Source: SYIM01 sp964581825
Lineage (GTDB): Bacteria; Pseudomonadota; Gammaproteobacteria; Burkholderiales; Burkholderiaceae_E
DNA length: 23,867 nt
Reading direction: 5' to 3'
Assembly: GCA_964581825.1 (NCBI GenBank)
Contig: CAZORB010000059.1
Location: forward strand, 1-23,867
The stretch's first letter is position 1. Every line of letters starts with the position of its first letter. Both the position numbers and the translations under genes were made by a program. The notes under the pieces were generated by a model, which was not told the origin of the DNA, did no database searches, and worked only from the letters and a program-made list of their open reading frames with translations. Shown one piece after another: positions 7,517 through 15,503 of this stretch.

Positions 7517-9907
7517 CTATTTGCTACCGGCGACCGGTGGTACGACGACTTCAAGCGTTCCAGGGGCCGCCGCCTGAACACCGAACGGGCGCGCGGATAG
7601 CGCGGCACGAACATCGGGTGACTGCGCTGCAGCAGACGCCGGCCTCCTGATTGCAGGAGAAACCGTTGGTTCGACTGCTCGGCCTGGCNNNNNNNNNNCT
7701 GGCCCCCTGTCAGTACCGGAGGGAGACACGGTAGGGGCTGGCGCTGGGGCTGAGGGCGAACCAGCCCCCTGTGCCCCACCGCCCCCGAGCACCTTATCGC
7801 GCGGCCCATCTGCGATCACTTTGCCCTGCTCCATCACGATGACGCGATCAACCAGTTCGAGCAGGGTTGCCTTGTGTGTGATGACCACCAGGGTGGAGCG
7901 CCCGATAGCGTTCTTTAGCCGTTCGATTAACTGCCTCTCAGCGTTAATGTCCATTGCGCTAGTCGGTTCGTCTAGCAACAAGATTGGCGGCTGGCCGACC
8001 AGCGCGCGGGCGATGGTAATCGCCTGGCGCTGGCCACCGGAAAGGCCCTCACCGCGCTCGCCGAGCTTCAGGTTGTAACCATCGGGATGCACGCTGATGA
8101 AATCATGGACTCCTGCGATCTGCGCAACTTCAACGACCCGCTCGTCCGATGGATGATGAGCGCCCAGTGCAATGTTTTGTCGGACCGTTCCAGTCATCAG
8201 CCAGATGTCCTGCATGACCGCGCCGATATTCCGTCTCAGATCCGCTGGATCGAGCTGTCGGACATCAGAGCCCCCCACCAGAATCGCCCCGTCGGTCGGC
8301 GGGTACAGACCCAGCAAAAGCTTGGCCAAGGTGGTTTTTCCCGAGCCGACGCGCCCCACGACGGCGACCCGCTCACCCGGGGCGATCTTCAGACTGACCC
8401 CATTCAAGCCGCCGGCCTGCTGCTGCGGATACCGGAACGACACCTGACGCAGTTCAATCGAACCATCCAGCACGTCGCGAGGCATGACGTTCCGAGAGGG
8501 CGCATGCTCCCGCGGTTCTGTCATTAATTTTGCGAGGGCCTTATAGCTTGCATAGGATTGATTCGCCCGCGTCAGCAACTGCGCCAGCTGTGCAAGCGGC
8601 GCTATGGCGCGCCCAGCCAGAATCGAACAGGCGATGATCGCGCCCATTCCAATCTGGCCCTTCGCCACCAGAAACACCCCCACCGACACGACGGCAACCT
8701 GTGACGCCTGCGATGCGAAATTCGCAAAGTTTCCTGCAAACTGCGCCAGGAACCGGGTCTTGAGCCCTACCCGCGCCTGATGGGCAATTGCCTTCTGCCA
8801 ACGCGCACGCATCACGGGGCCCGCCCCAAGCGATTTGATGGTCTCTAGCCCTGCGATCGATTCAACCAGCACAGCGTGTTTGGTCTGCCCATCTTCGTAG
8901 CCAGTCTGGACCAGGCGCCGCATAGCGGGTTGGAGCGCAATTCCAACCAGCAGCATCGCGGGGATGATGATGAGAGGCACATAGACAATCGGCCCGCCGA
9001 TCATCCAGATAACGCCAACAAATAGCAGTGCGAACGGAATATCGACGACGGTCGTGAGCGTTGCCGAGGTCAGAAACTCGCGCACGGATTCGAACTCTTT
9101 CATGACGTTGGCGAGCGAGCCCGTGGAGCCACGGCGCGCCCGCATCTCAAGATCAAGCACATGATCAAAGAGGGAGTCGGCGATCGCCATATCGGCCCGT
9201 GCCCCGGCAACATCCAGGAAATAGCCACGCAGCGTTCGGATGACGAAATCGCTGACAAAAACAATCGAGACGCCCACCACCAAAGCGATCAGCGAGTCGA
9301 TTGCATTGTTGGGTAAGACACGGTCGTAAACGATCATCGTAAAAATCGATGTCGCTAGCGCGAACACGTTTGTAAGGAGCGCTGCAAGCGCGACCTGTAC
9401 ATAGAGCGAACGAGCAGTAGAAAGCGGGCCCCAAAACCAATGTCCGAAGCGGCCACGCGGCACATCTAACTGTTCGGATGGCATTCGTAGTGGGGCCGAG
9501 ATGGTCAAAGCGTTGTCGTCGGCAAGCAGGGTTCCGATTTCGCTGCGGCTGACTTCGACGCCGGCGCCTCGCTCGCCCGAGGCAGGATCGAAGAGCGTTA
9601 CAACGCCATCGAGCCCAGCCAGTAGCAGGCCGGGCCTTTGGTCAGGACGAAGAGCGACCAGCGCTGGAAGCTGTGACGAGCCAATGGTAGTGGGCTGAAT
9701 GCGCTGCTCTCGAACCTGGAACCCCTGGCTCGAGAGTGCTTCGACGAAGTCGGCCCGCGTCCACGGACGATCGAGGCGAATCACCTGCGATCGCAGCGAG
9801 GCGCGCGACATGGCCTTGTCGTTCGCGGCGAGAACCCGCAGCAGACAGGCTTCGTAAGGATCGGATGGGAACCGCTCTGAGGCTTGGCTAGGATCGATTT
9901 CAGTCAC
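7517..9907 (-). CDS. Type I secretion ABC transporter with C39-like domain and a Pro/Ala-rich C-terminal tail
   Basis: About 796 residues as assembled. Residues 15-140 resemble a peptidase-C39-like domain, but the catalytic DCG-type Cys is absent (the only Cys, C21, sits in an ACL context). It is therefore a degenerate, substrate-binding version as in HlyB/LapB-type exporters of RTX proteins. Membrane helices occupy about 165-450. The nucleotide-binding domain has Walker A GRVGSGKTT near 518, signature LSGGQRQ near 622, Walker B ILLLDEPTSAMD near 640 and the ITHK switch His near 673. It would power export of RTX/adhesin proteins through the adjacent HlyD and TolC-like partners. After the usual end (near 699) comes a Pro/Ala/Ser-rich tail of roughly 97 residues, interrupted by 10 N. 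The start is GTG at 9907 with a weak RBS. A 231-nt upstream gap probably holds the operon promoter. Confidence 0.95.
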   Translation of the reverse strand: MTEIDPSQASERFPSDPYEACLLRVLAANDKAMSRASLRSQVIRLDRPWTRADFVEALSSQGFQVREQRIQPTTIGSSQLPALVALRPDQRPGLLLAGLDGVVTLFDPASGERGAGVEVSRSEIGTLLADDNALTISAPLRMPSEQLDVPRGRFGHWFWGPLSTARSLYVQVALAALLTNVFALATSIFTMIVYDRVLPNNAIDSLIALVVGVSIVFVSDFVIRTLRGYFLDVAGARADMAIADSLFDHVLDLEMRARRGSTGSLANVMKEFESVREFLTSATLTTVVDIPFALLFVGVIWMIGGPIVYVPLIIIPAMLLVGIALQPAMRRLVQTGYEDGQTKHAVLVESIAGLETIKSLGAGPVMRARWQKAIAHQARVGLKTRFLAQFAGNFANFASQASQVAVVSVGVFLVAKGQIGMGAIIACSILAGRAIAPLAQLAQLLTRANQSYASYKALAKLMTEPREHAPSRNVMPRDVLDGSIELRQVSFRYPQQQAGGLNGVSLKIAPGERVAVVGRVGSGKTTLAKLLLGLYPPTDGAILVGGSDVRQLDPADLRRNIGAVMQDIWLMTGTVRQNIALGAHHPSDERVVEVAQIAGVHDFISVHPDGYNLKLGERGEGLSGGQRQAITIARALVGQPPILLLDEPTSAMDINAERQLIERLKNAIGRSTLVVITHKATLLELVDRVIVMEQGKVIADGPRDKVLGGGGAQGAGSPSAPAPAPTVSPSGTDRGPXXXXPGRAVEPTVSPAIRRPASAAAQSPDVRAALSARPFGVQAAAPGTLEVVVPPVAGSK
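7689..7698. other. Assembly gap (10 N) inside the ABC transporter tail
   Basis: Ten N lie in the low-complexity Pro/Ala/Gly-rich 3' part of the ABC transporter gene. The frames on both sides agree if the true length is 1 mod 3, and the frame below the gap ends exactly at the TAG preceding the HlyD start. The gap length itself is probably a placeholder, so the tail length is uncertain. Confidence 0.95.
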
Positions 9908-10053
9908 AAAGGAAGTGTAGCGCCTTAATGGGGGAACCGGGCGGGACGCGCGCCCCTATGATTGCACATAGAGCTGGTTCAAAAACTCCGAGAACGGTAC
10001 GTATAACTGCGGGAGGATCTGATCGGCCAGCTCTTAGTTACGGATTGTCTAAA

Positions 10054-10087
10054 CGCACGGTGCTGTCGCTGACAAGCTCGCCGTGCG
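10054..10087 (-). terminator. Hairpin downstream of the RTX gene, candidate terminator
   Basis: A perfect 7-bp inverted repeat (CGCACGG at 10054-10060 and CCGTGCG at 10081-10087) encloses a 20-nt loop. The loop has its own inner stem (minus strand GCTTGTC-AGC-GACAGC, one bulged T). On the minus strand it starts about 52 nt past the RTX stop and is followed by TTTAGA, a short U-tract. It lies between the RTX gene and the secretion operon, so it could end the RTX transcript or cut readthrough into the ABC gene. The weak U-tract leaves function uncertain. Confidence 0.45.
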
Positions 10088-10138
10088 CAACCTATTTCCT
10101 GAAGGCGCGCACAAGCGACGCGCGAGCAGACAAGTCGC

Positions 10139-12163
10139 TCAGGAGTACAAGTCGGCGTAGATCTGTGCGAGAAGCTGTTCGTGATTGACGTAGACGCTCG
10201 CCACCGACTCAAAAATATCTTGGGGCGAAAGTGAATAGGGTGCAACAGAACCCTTGGCAAGAGCTGTCCCCTGTGCAAGAGCCTTCGAGGTAAGGTCGGC
10301 GGCTACGTCAGCTGAGCTGACAAGCGTTCCGGTGGACAGCAATAACTGGCTACCTGAGGACAACAGCGAAAAAGGCGCACTGGGTCGGCTTGCTGCATCA
10401 GCGGATACCGGCTGCAAACCTTGAACAACCAGCCCCGCCACCGAGAAAGTTGCGTCCCCGCCGCTTGTTACGCCTACGCGCGTACCGATTGCGCCAAGCG
10501 AGTTACCGGGCTCGGATGCGGTTCCCGACCGCAGTGCTGAAAGGTCTAGGCCGTCTAACTGGGTCAAATCCGCAGCATGCGCACGTAACGCAAGATCAGG
10601 GCGATCAGTGCTGCCGTCTACCCCGGCCACACTCACCACTTTGAAGACATCTGCACCGGGCCCACCCAGCATTCGGATGGGAGAGCCTACTTCGCTGGCG
10701 CTCGCGATCAATACATCTCCACCCGAGCCACCCAACAACACGTCGCTTTGCCCCTGCGAGGAAAGGGACGGCATGGTATTCGCCGAGTTAGCGCGTCCTC
10801 CTTCGTCGGCGAACAGAATGTCCGAACCTGAGCCGCCAAGAACGGAATCCCACCCAGCGCCACCGTCCAGATAATCGTTCCCAGTGCCGCCCAGCAAAAG
10901 GTCGTCTCCACCGGCACCTAGTACTGTGTCGTTGCCAGCGCCACCGTCGATAAGATTCGATGCCGCGTTACCGATCAAAACGTTGGAATGCGAGTTGCCG
11001 AAGATGTCCGCTGCACCTGAGCCCAGCACTGTGAGGCGCGTGACCAGGCTACTTTCAGCGAGCTTGAACTCCAGCCCTGGCGCCTCAGAGTTCAGCAAGA
11101 GCACTCGCAGGTTATCCACCGACACATTCAGCTGCAGGCTGCCCGACTCGATATGGTCTGGGGCAACGACAATCGTGTCCCCCGCGGTCGCCGACGCGAG
11201 CGCGAGCTTGATCGATGCAAAACTGGCGGTGCCACCTGTTCCGACCAGCTTAAGGGGGCCACCGGTACTCAAGAGTGAAAGCGGACTGACTGCCGACGAC
11301 GCGCCAGTGAACTGAACCGCCTCGGCCTGCACCAGCGTGCCAGCAGATAAGTCACTTCCGGCGGGCCCAATTGCGAAAAGCGGGCGGTTCGCCTCGAACT
11401 CGGGACCTGCGGCTGAAGCAACGGATCCAGCCAGGGCGGGCCCGGCCAACTTCACGACAGTTCCGGCTGCCGCGAACCCAAGCCTGGCGAGATCACTTCC
11501 CTGACCACCGATGAAGGTGTCTCCTGCCGCTAGATTGGTCGCCGTATCATCGCCACCTAGCCCCAACACCAGCGCCCGCGCCGAGACGCCCGCGTCCAAT
11601 GTGTTGTTCGCGCTGTCACCTTTGACAATCGCCGTTCCGGGCACATCAATTTTGAAATTTGGCTCAGGGATGAGCATTGACCCGGGCGCGGATGACGAAG
11701 CCGCGTAGGCGTGGGTCGCGTCGTCCGTGAAATATTCAACCTGAACAGAGACGGGACTGACTTCTTTAACCAGCGGCTTGACATCGAGTTCGAGAGACAA
11801 CAACTTTTGCATGCCAGCTCGATCGCCCGATGTCTCGACCTTGGGTGGCGTATAGATTTGTTGTCCGGGGGTTGTGGTGCTCTCGATGCTGTTGAACATG
11901 ACAGCAATGATGGTGGAGCCGCCTCCCACCATGCCCGTCCACCCGGACGGGATCTGATAGGCGCTGGTTCCTGCCGCCAAGCTTGCATCGGCAGGGTCTA
12001 AGCTAATTTTGAAAGCGGCGTCGACCAACCCACGAAATGCGGTCTCTTCAAGGCCTTTCTTCACCCAAATCTCGAGGGCTAGCTTGCCGGAAGGCAACTG
12101 GCTCCATTCAAGATCGAAGACCGAAACTGGCGACTTGAGACGGGGAGGAACGGTGCTGGCCAT
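10139..12163 (-). CDS. RTX protein with cohesin-like N-terminal domain, probable T1SS substrate
   Basis: 674 residues, ATG at 12163, no signal peptide. About 10-160 forms a beta-rich domain that reads like a cohesin: a leading strand (VSVFDLEWSQL), a central LVDAAFKISLDP strand and PSGWTG turn, then STIIAVMFNS and KLLSLELDVKPL strands. A second beta-rich region (about 180-390) is unassigned. Calcium-binding RTX nonapeptides follow (about 392-451, for example IDGGAGNDTVLGAGGDD), with a degenerate extra copy near 480 (VLLGGSGGDVLI). The last 120 residues end in IFESVASVYVNHEQLLAQIY, an amphipathic end consistent with an uncleaved type I secretion signal. It is therefore expected to be exported by the neighbouring ABC/HlyD/TolC system and to fold on extracellular calcium. 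The upstream neighbour encodes dockerin-like repeats, which strengthens the cohesin reading. RTX assignment is firm; cohesin is by pattern only. Confidence 0.85.
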   Translation of the reverse strand: MASTVPPRLKSPVSVFDLEWSQLPSGKLALEIWVKKGLEETAFRGLVDAAFKISLDPADASLAAGTSAYQIPSGWTGMVGGGSTIIAVMFNSIESTTTPGQQIYTPPKVETSGDRAGMQKLLSLELDVKPLVKEVSPVSVQVEYFTDDATHAYAASSSAPGSMLIPEPNFKIDVPGTAIVKGDSANNTLDAGVSARALVLGLGGDDTATNLAAGDTFIGGQGSDLARLGFAAAGTVVKLAGPALAGSVASAAGPEFEANRPLFAIGPAGSDLSAGTLVQAEAVQFTGASSAVSPLSLLSTGGPLKLVGTGGTASFASIKLALASATAGDTIVVAPDHIESGSLQLNVSVDNLRVLLLNSEAPGLEFKLAESSLVTRLTVLGSGAADIFGNSHSNVLIGNAASNLIDGGAGNDTVLGAGGDDLLLGGTGNDYLDGGAGWDSVLGGSGSDILFADEGGRANSANTMPSLSSQGQSDVLLGGSGGDVLIASASEVGSPIRMLGGPGADVFKVVSVAGVDGSTDRPDLALRAHAADLTQLDGLDLSALRSGTASEPGNSLGAIGTRVGVTSGGDATFSVAGLVVQGLQPVSADAASRPSAPFSLLSSGSQLLLSTGTLVSSADVAADLTSKALAQGTALAKGSVAPYSLSPQDIFESVASVYVNHEQLLAQIYADLYS
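10811..10990 (-). repeat. RTX (GGxGxD) nonapeptide repeat array
   Basis: About six tandem GGxGxDxLx-type nonapeptides are encoded here, including GGAGNDTVL, GAGGDDLLL, GGTGNDYLD, GGAGWDSVL and GGSGSDILF. Such arrays form a calcium-binding beta roll in proteins exported by type I secretion. Confidence 0.9.
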
Positions 12164-12298
12164 TTTGCGCGGGTTCTCAATAGTCGGATCGATTGAGGAT
12201 ATCAGAAGACACTGTCACTACGCCTTTAAATTTTTAGTCTGGTTCGAGACATTTGCGTCATGAGCACCGCTAAAATCAGGCGGAGGCGCGCAGGGCTC

Positions 12299-14140
12299 TC
12301 ATCCACCATAAAGTGGATCCAGAGGGTTGATTGCCATCGGTGCCGCCCCCCCGGATGATGTCGTCGACCAACTGCCGTCGACGTCGCCCACCAGGATGCC
12401 CACCCAGTCGATCCGCGTCTGGATTTGCGCCTCAAAGGCATACCCTCCTGCGACACTGGCGGACGGAGAGCTGGACAGTTCCGCTTGCTGTCCTGGGGCA
12501 GCCACTTCGGGTATTGGAACGAATTGCCAGCGGGGCAGCAGCGCACCCTGCTCTCCAAGCGCAGCGCGCAGGATATGTGCCGCGTCCGACTCGTCGACAG
12601 ACCCGTTCGAATCGAAGTCGGCAGCCAGCAGCCGGTAGGAGGCCTCTGCTGGATGGGTCGCCTGAACGGACGCCGGGTCGCGACCGGCAGCAAGTTTCAG
12701 CGCGTGCAACACATCAGTTGCTGAAACGGAATTGGCTTGACTCTGATTGGCGCTTAGCGACGCAGATGCAACGAACCGATCAAAATCAAGCCCAGGTAAT
12801 GACCACGATCCATTTACTGCAGACACCTTTTCGATCGAAGCGCTGTCTGAAAGCTTTACTTCAGGTGTCAGCCGCACCGTAACCCCCGGCAGCGGTTGCT
12901 GCGTCTTCCAATCAATGACCGTACCTTCCACCATAGCGGAGGTTAGAGAGAGCTTGGCTACTGTATCTCCAGACATACCGCCCTGAGCGTCTCTGACAAT
13001 GAAAGAAAGGTTGGTAGCCGGATGAGCGAATGCTTCCTGACCGCGGACGCTGAACTGCAACCGGCTGAGCTCATCGCCAGTAAGCGCGCGATACACCTGA
13101 TCAGCAAACCGAACAAAGGGTTCCGTTGCCTGGGGGCTTGCAGACCCACTGATAGCGACGGGGTTTACCTCAGTTGTGACACTTGCCAGAGCAGGGAACA
13201 CCACCGAGCCCTGCCCGTCGATCACGAGCGTGCCAGTGGTAGGTTCCGCCACCAGCACAGGCCGGGGTACCGCCTGCAGCCAGTCCGCAATCAGTGTTGA
13301 GGCGGCGGGCGAAGCGGAGGCAGGATCGACCAGATCCAAACCTGACGCGACGCCTGCGCCCGCCTGAAAATCATCCCCATAAAAGAGTGTCTTGCCTAGC
13401 GCCGCTGGGCGCCCCGCCTGTACCGCAAAGGTCTTAGCGGCCCCCGGGGCAGCACCTACCAGATACGGTGCAAAGTTAGGTGTTGAATCGAGAATGATCG
13501 AAGCACGCAACTCCTGCACGCTCTCGCTACCGAACTGAAGCGGGAAATCTTTGAATCGAATGTAGAACCCAGCCTCACCCTCGGAAAGCGTGAACAGCGT
13601 TCGCAGGGTCTGCGCGCCAGCGGTGACGTTTGCGAGCAGCGACAGAAACTGCAGATCGAGCCAAGGCCGGCCCGCCGCGTCAACGCGAGACGCACCGAGA
13701 ACCAGACCATCGCTCAGGTCGATCTGAACAAAATCTTTGACCTTGCGAGAATCGCCATCCACCGCGATGCGCGTGACGTTGTCAGGGCCCGTCTCGACCC
13801 GCACCGCCACCGACCCAGAGACTGGGGTGCGCAGCGCAGAGGCCTCCGCACCCAATTCGAGAATTGCATAAACCGGCTGGTTAAACGTCGGTATGGATGA
13901 AAGAGGAAGCGAGAAAAACGGCGCATTTCCCGTCGACGGGTCTGAATCCAGCAGCTGAAGCAGATTCGGCTGCGAAAGAGACACGCCTCGGACCGCCTGC
14001 GCTGTACCGGCACCAATCGCAGCCTGCAGAAGGCCGGATTGAAACCCCAGCGCTGTCAGGCTGGAAAAGGAGCGACCTGACCAGTAGTCCGTCAAGGTCA
14101 AAACTTTGTCGCTGACTTGTAGCATTGCCTGCTGAGCCAT
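12299..14140 (-). CDS. Large protein with carboxypeptidase-regulatory-like domain and dockerin-like calcium repeats
   Basis: 613 residues, ATG at 14140, no signal peptide and no RTX array. The first 400 residues are beta-rich and unassigned, with a cadherin-like end (LSFIVRDAQGGMSGD). About 402-470 matches a carboxypeptidase-regulatory/CnaB-like fold (VEGTVIDWKTQQPLPGVTVR). Two dockerin-type repeats follow: a degenerate one (SVSATDVLHALKLAAGRDP, about 465-485) and a canonical one. The canonical loop has D508, D510, N512, S514, D516 and D519 at EF-hand positions 1-3-5-7-9-12, followed by an AAHILRAALG helix. Near the end is VGILVGDVDGSWS, a motif I associate with bacterial dockerin-bearing surface proteins. 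Dockerins bind cohesins in a calcium-dependent way, and the next gene downstream has a cohesin-like domain, so a partner role is inferred. The export route is unproven; T1SS is likely from context. A 135-nt gap separates the two genes. Confidence 0.8.
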   Translation of the reverse strand: MAQQAMLQVSDKVLTLTDYWSGRSFSSLTALGFQSGLLQAAIGAGTAQAVRGVSLSQPNLLQLLDSDPSTGNAPFFSLPLSSIPTFNQPVYAILELGAEASALRTPVSGSVAVRVETGPDNVTRIAVDGDSRKVKDFVQIDLSDGLVLGASRVDAAGRPWLDLQFLSLLANVTAGAQTLRTLFTLSEGEAGFYIRFKDFPLQFGSESVQELRASIILDSTPNFAPYLVGAAPGAAKTFAVQAGRPAALGKTLFYGDDFQAGAGVASGLDLVDPASASPAASTLIADWLQAVPRPVLVAEPTTGTLVIDGQGSVVFPALASVTTEVNPVAISGSASPQATEPFVRFADQVYRALTGDELSRLQFSVRGQEAFAHPATNLSFIVRDAQGGMSGDTVAKLSLTSAMVEGTVIDWKTQQPLPGVTVRLTPEVKLSDSASIEKVSAVNGSWSLPGLDFDRFVASASLSANQSQANSVSATDVLHALKLAAGRDPASVQATHPAEASYRLLAADFDSNGSVDESDAAHILRAALGEQGALLPRWQFVPIPEVAAPGQQAELSSSPSASVAGGYAFEAQIQTRIDWVGILVGDVDGSWSTTSSGGAAPMAINPLDPLYGG

Positions 14141-14179
14141 AGTCTAGGATTGGATCGCCCGAGCGTGCCTGATAACGAC

Positions 14180-14204
14180 GGCTGCGCACGCACTTCGCGC
14201 AGCC
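14180..14204. promoter_or_regulatory. Inverted repeat in the divergent intergenic region
   Basis: The 131-nt gap between the divergently transcribed dockerin-like gene and the glycosyltransferase gene contains a perfect 8-bp inverted repeat, GGCTGCGC (14180-14187) and GCGCAGCC (14197-14204), with a 9-nt spacer. It could be an operator for a dimeric regulator or an RNA hairpin. No convincing sigma-70 promoter is visible on either strand. Confidence 0.3.
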
Positions 14205-14271
14205 ACGCGTATCCTGCGCACAACTTGTTTAATGTCCATCACTCGCATTTTTGTCGATCTTCGAAAGCGCT

Positions 14272-15501
14272 ATGGCTAATTTCCTTTTTGTTCATCAGAA
14301 CTTCCCTGGTCAGTATCGACACCTTGCCCCTGCGCTCGCTCGCTCGAAGGAGCACCGCGTGATTGGCGCTCGCATCGGAGACGATACTGCCTGGCAGGGG
14401 GTTACTGTTAGGGGTTACCGCGTCAGCGCGCAAGGAAGCGGCGCTGGCCACCCGTGGTTGACCGACCTTCAACCGAAATTGATCAGAGCCGAAGCCCTGG
14501 CACGCTTGGCGGTGAAGCTGCGAGAAGAAAACTTCATACCAGATGCCATCATCGCGCATCCAGGATGGGGCGAAACATTGCTGCTGCCCGATGTCTGGCC
14601 GGGTGTGCCCATCGGTTTGTACTGCGAATTTTTTTACAGCAGCCAAGGGGCCGATGTTGGGTTCGATCCGGAATTTCCTCCGACTAGCGAACCCCTTGCG
14701 AACGGCGGCCGACTGCGCCTGAAAAACGTGAACCAACTGCTTGCGATGGAAGACGCGACCCGCGGCATATCGCCCACGCAATGGCAACGCAGCCTCTATC
14801 CCAAAAGGTTGCAACCGACAATTGATGTCGTTCACGATGGTATTGATACCAACCTGCTTGCGCCCAACCCGCGGGTAAGCATGCGCCTGAACGACAAACT
14901 GCTTACCCGAGACGACGAAGTCATCACTTTCGTGAACCGGAACCTGGAGCCCTATCGCGGATACCACGTATTCATGAGAGCCCTTCCTGAACTCTTGCGC
15001 AGACGCCCTAACGCGCGGGTTCTCATTGTGGGTGGCGACGGAACCAGCTACGGTGCTGCGCCACCCTCCGGAAAAACCTGGCGCAATATCTTTCTTGACG
15101 AGGTTCGCGACCGAATCGATTTGTCCAGGGTGCACTTCGTAGGAAAGCTCAACTACGGTGATTTCATTCAGTTGTTGCAACTCAGTCGGGTGCATGTTTA
15201 CCTTACGTACCCGTTCGTATTGAGTTGGAGCCTTCTTGAGGCAATGAGCATCCAGTGTGCAATTGTTGCCAGCCGAACCGCGCCCGTTCAAGAAGTGATT
15301 AACGACGGAGAGCACGGCCTTCTCGCTGACTTCTTCAATACCGATGACCTGGTAGAGAAGGTGTGTGGCCTGCTCGAGGACCCAGCCCTGCGCGCTCAGT
15401 TGGGTGGCCGAGCGCGCGAGCGGGTAAAGCAAGAATACGACTTAGCGACTCGCTGCCTGCCGCGACAACTTGATTGGGTAAACAGCCTGATTCGAGATTA
15501 A
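14272..15501 (+). CDS. GT4-family glycosyltransferase (GT-B fold)
   Basis: 409 residues from the ATG at 14272. An in-frame TTG at 14251 would add only seven residues, while the ATG gives the usual family start (MANFLFVHQNFPGQYRHLAP). The N-terminal half is an acceptor-side Rossmann domain. The C-terminal half has the donor-side signatures: ITFVNRNLEPYRGYHVFMRA, VLIVGGDGTSYG, HFVGKLNYGDFIQLLQ and, near 312-352, LSWSLLEAMSIQCAIVASRT followed by EVINDGEHGLL. These are retaining GT4 features for nucleotide-sugar binding, acting in the cytoplasm. It is the only plus-strand gene in the window. It is divergent from the dockerin-like gene and its stop lies 2 nt from the stop of the converging calpain-like gene. 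The acceptor is unknown: a polysaccharide built on the undecaprenyl carrier, or the secreted proteins themselves. Confidence 0.9.
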   Translation: MANFLFVHQNFPGQYRHLAPALARSKEHRVIGARIGDDTAWQGVTVRGYRVSAQGSGAGHPWLTDLQPKLIRAEALARLAVKLREENFIPDAIIAHPGWGETLLLPDVWPGVPIGLYCEFFYSSQGADVGFDPEFPPTSEPLANGGRLRLKNVNQLLAMEDATRGISPTQWQRSLYPKRLQPTIDVVHDGIDTNLLAPNPRVSMRLNDKLLTRDDEVITFVNRNLEPYRGYHVFMRALPELLRRRPNARVLIVGGDGTSYGAAPPSGKTWRNIFLDEVRDRIDLSRVHFVGKLNYGDFIQLLQLSRVHVYLTYPFVLSWSLLEAMSIQCAIVASRTAPVQEVINDGEHGLLADFFNTDDLVEKVCGLLEDPALRAQLGGRARERVKQEYDLATRCLPRQLDWVNSLIRD

Positions 15502-15503
15502 AT

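Noticed and set aside
10811..10990. Short tandem DNA repeats that might suggest a CRISPR-like array
   Set aside because: The periodicity is 27 nt and matches coding RTX nonapeptides in frame; there are no unique spacers or cas genes.
14251..14271. TTG at 14251 as the glycosyltransferase start
   Set aside because: It adds seven residues with no family similarity; the ATG at 14272 gives the standard family N-terminus.
14239..15432. A 397-codon open frame on the minus strand opposite the glycosyltransferase
   Set aside because: Its product shows no domain or motif, while the plus-strand frame has clear GT4 signatures along its whole length; it is an antisense shadow.
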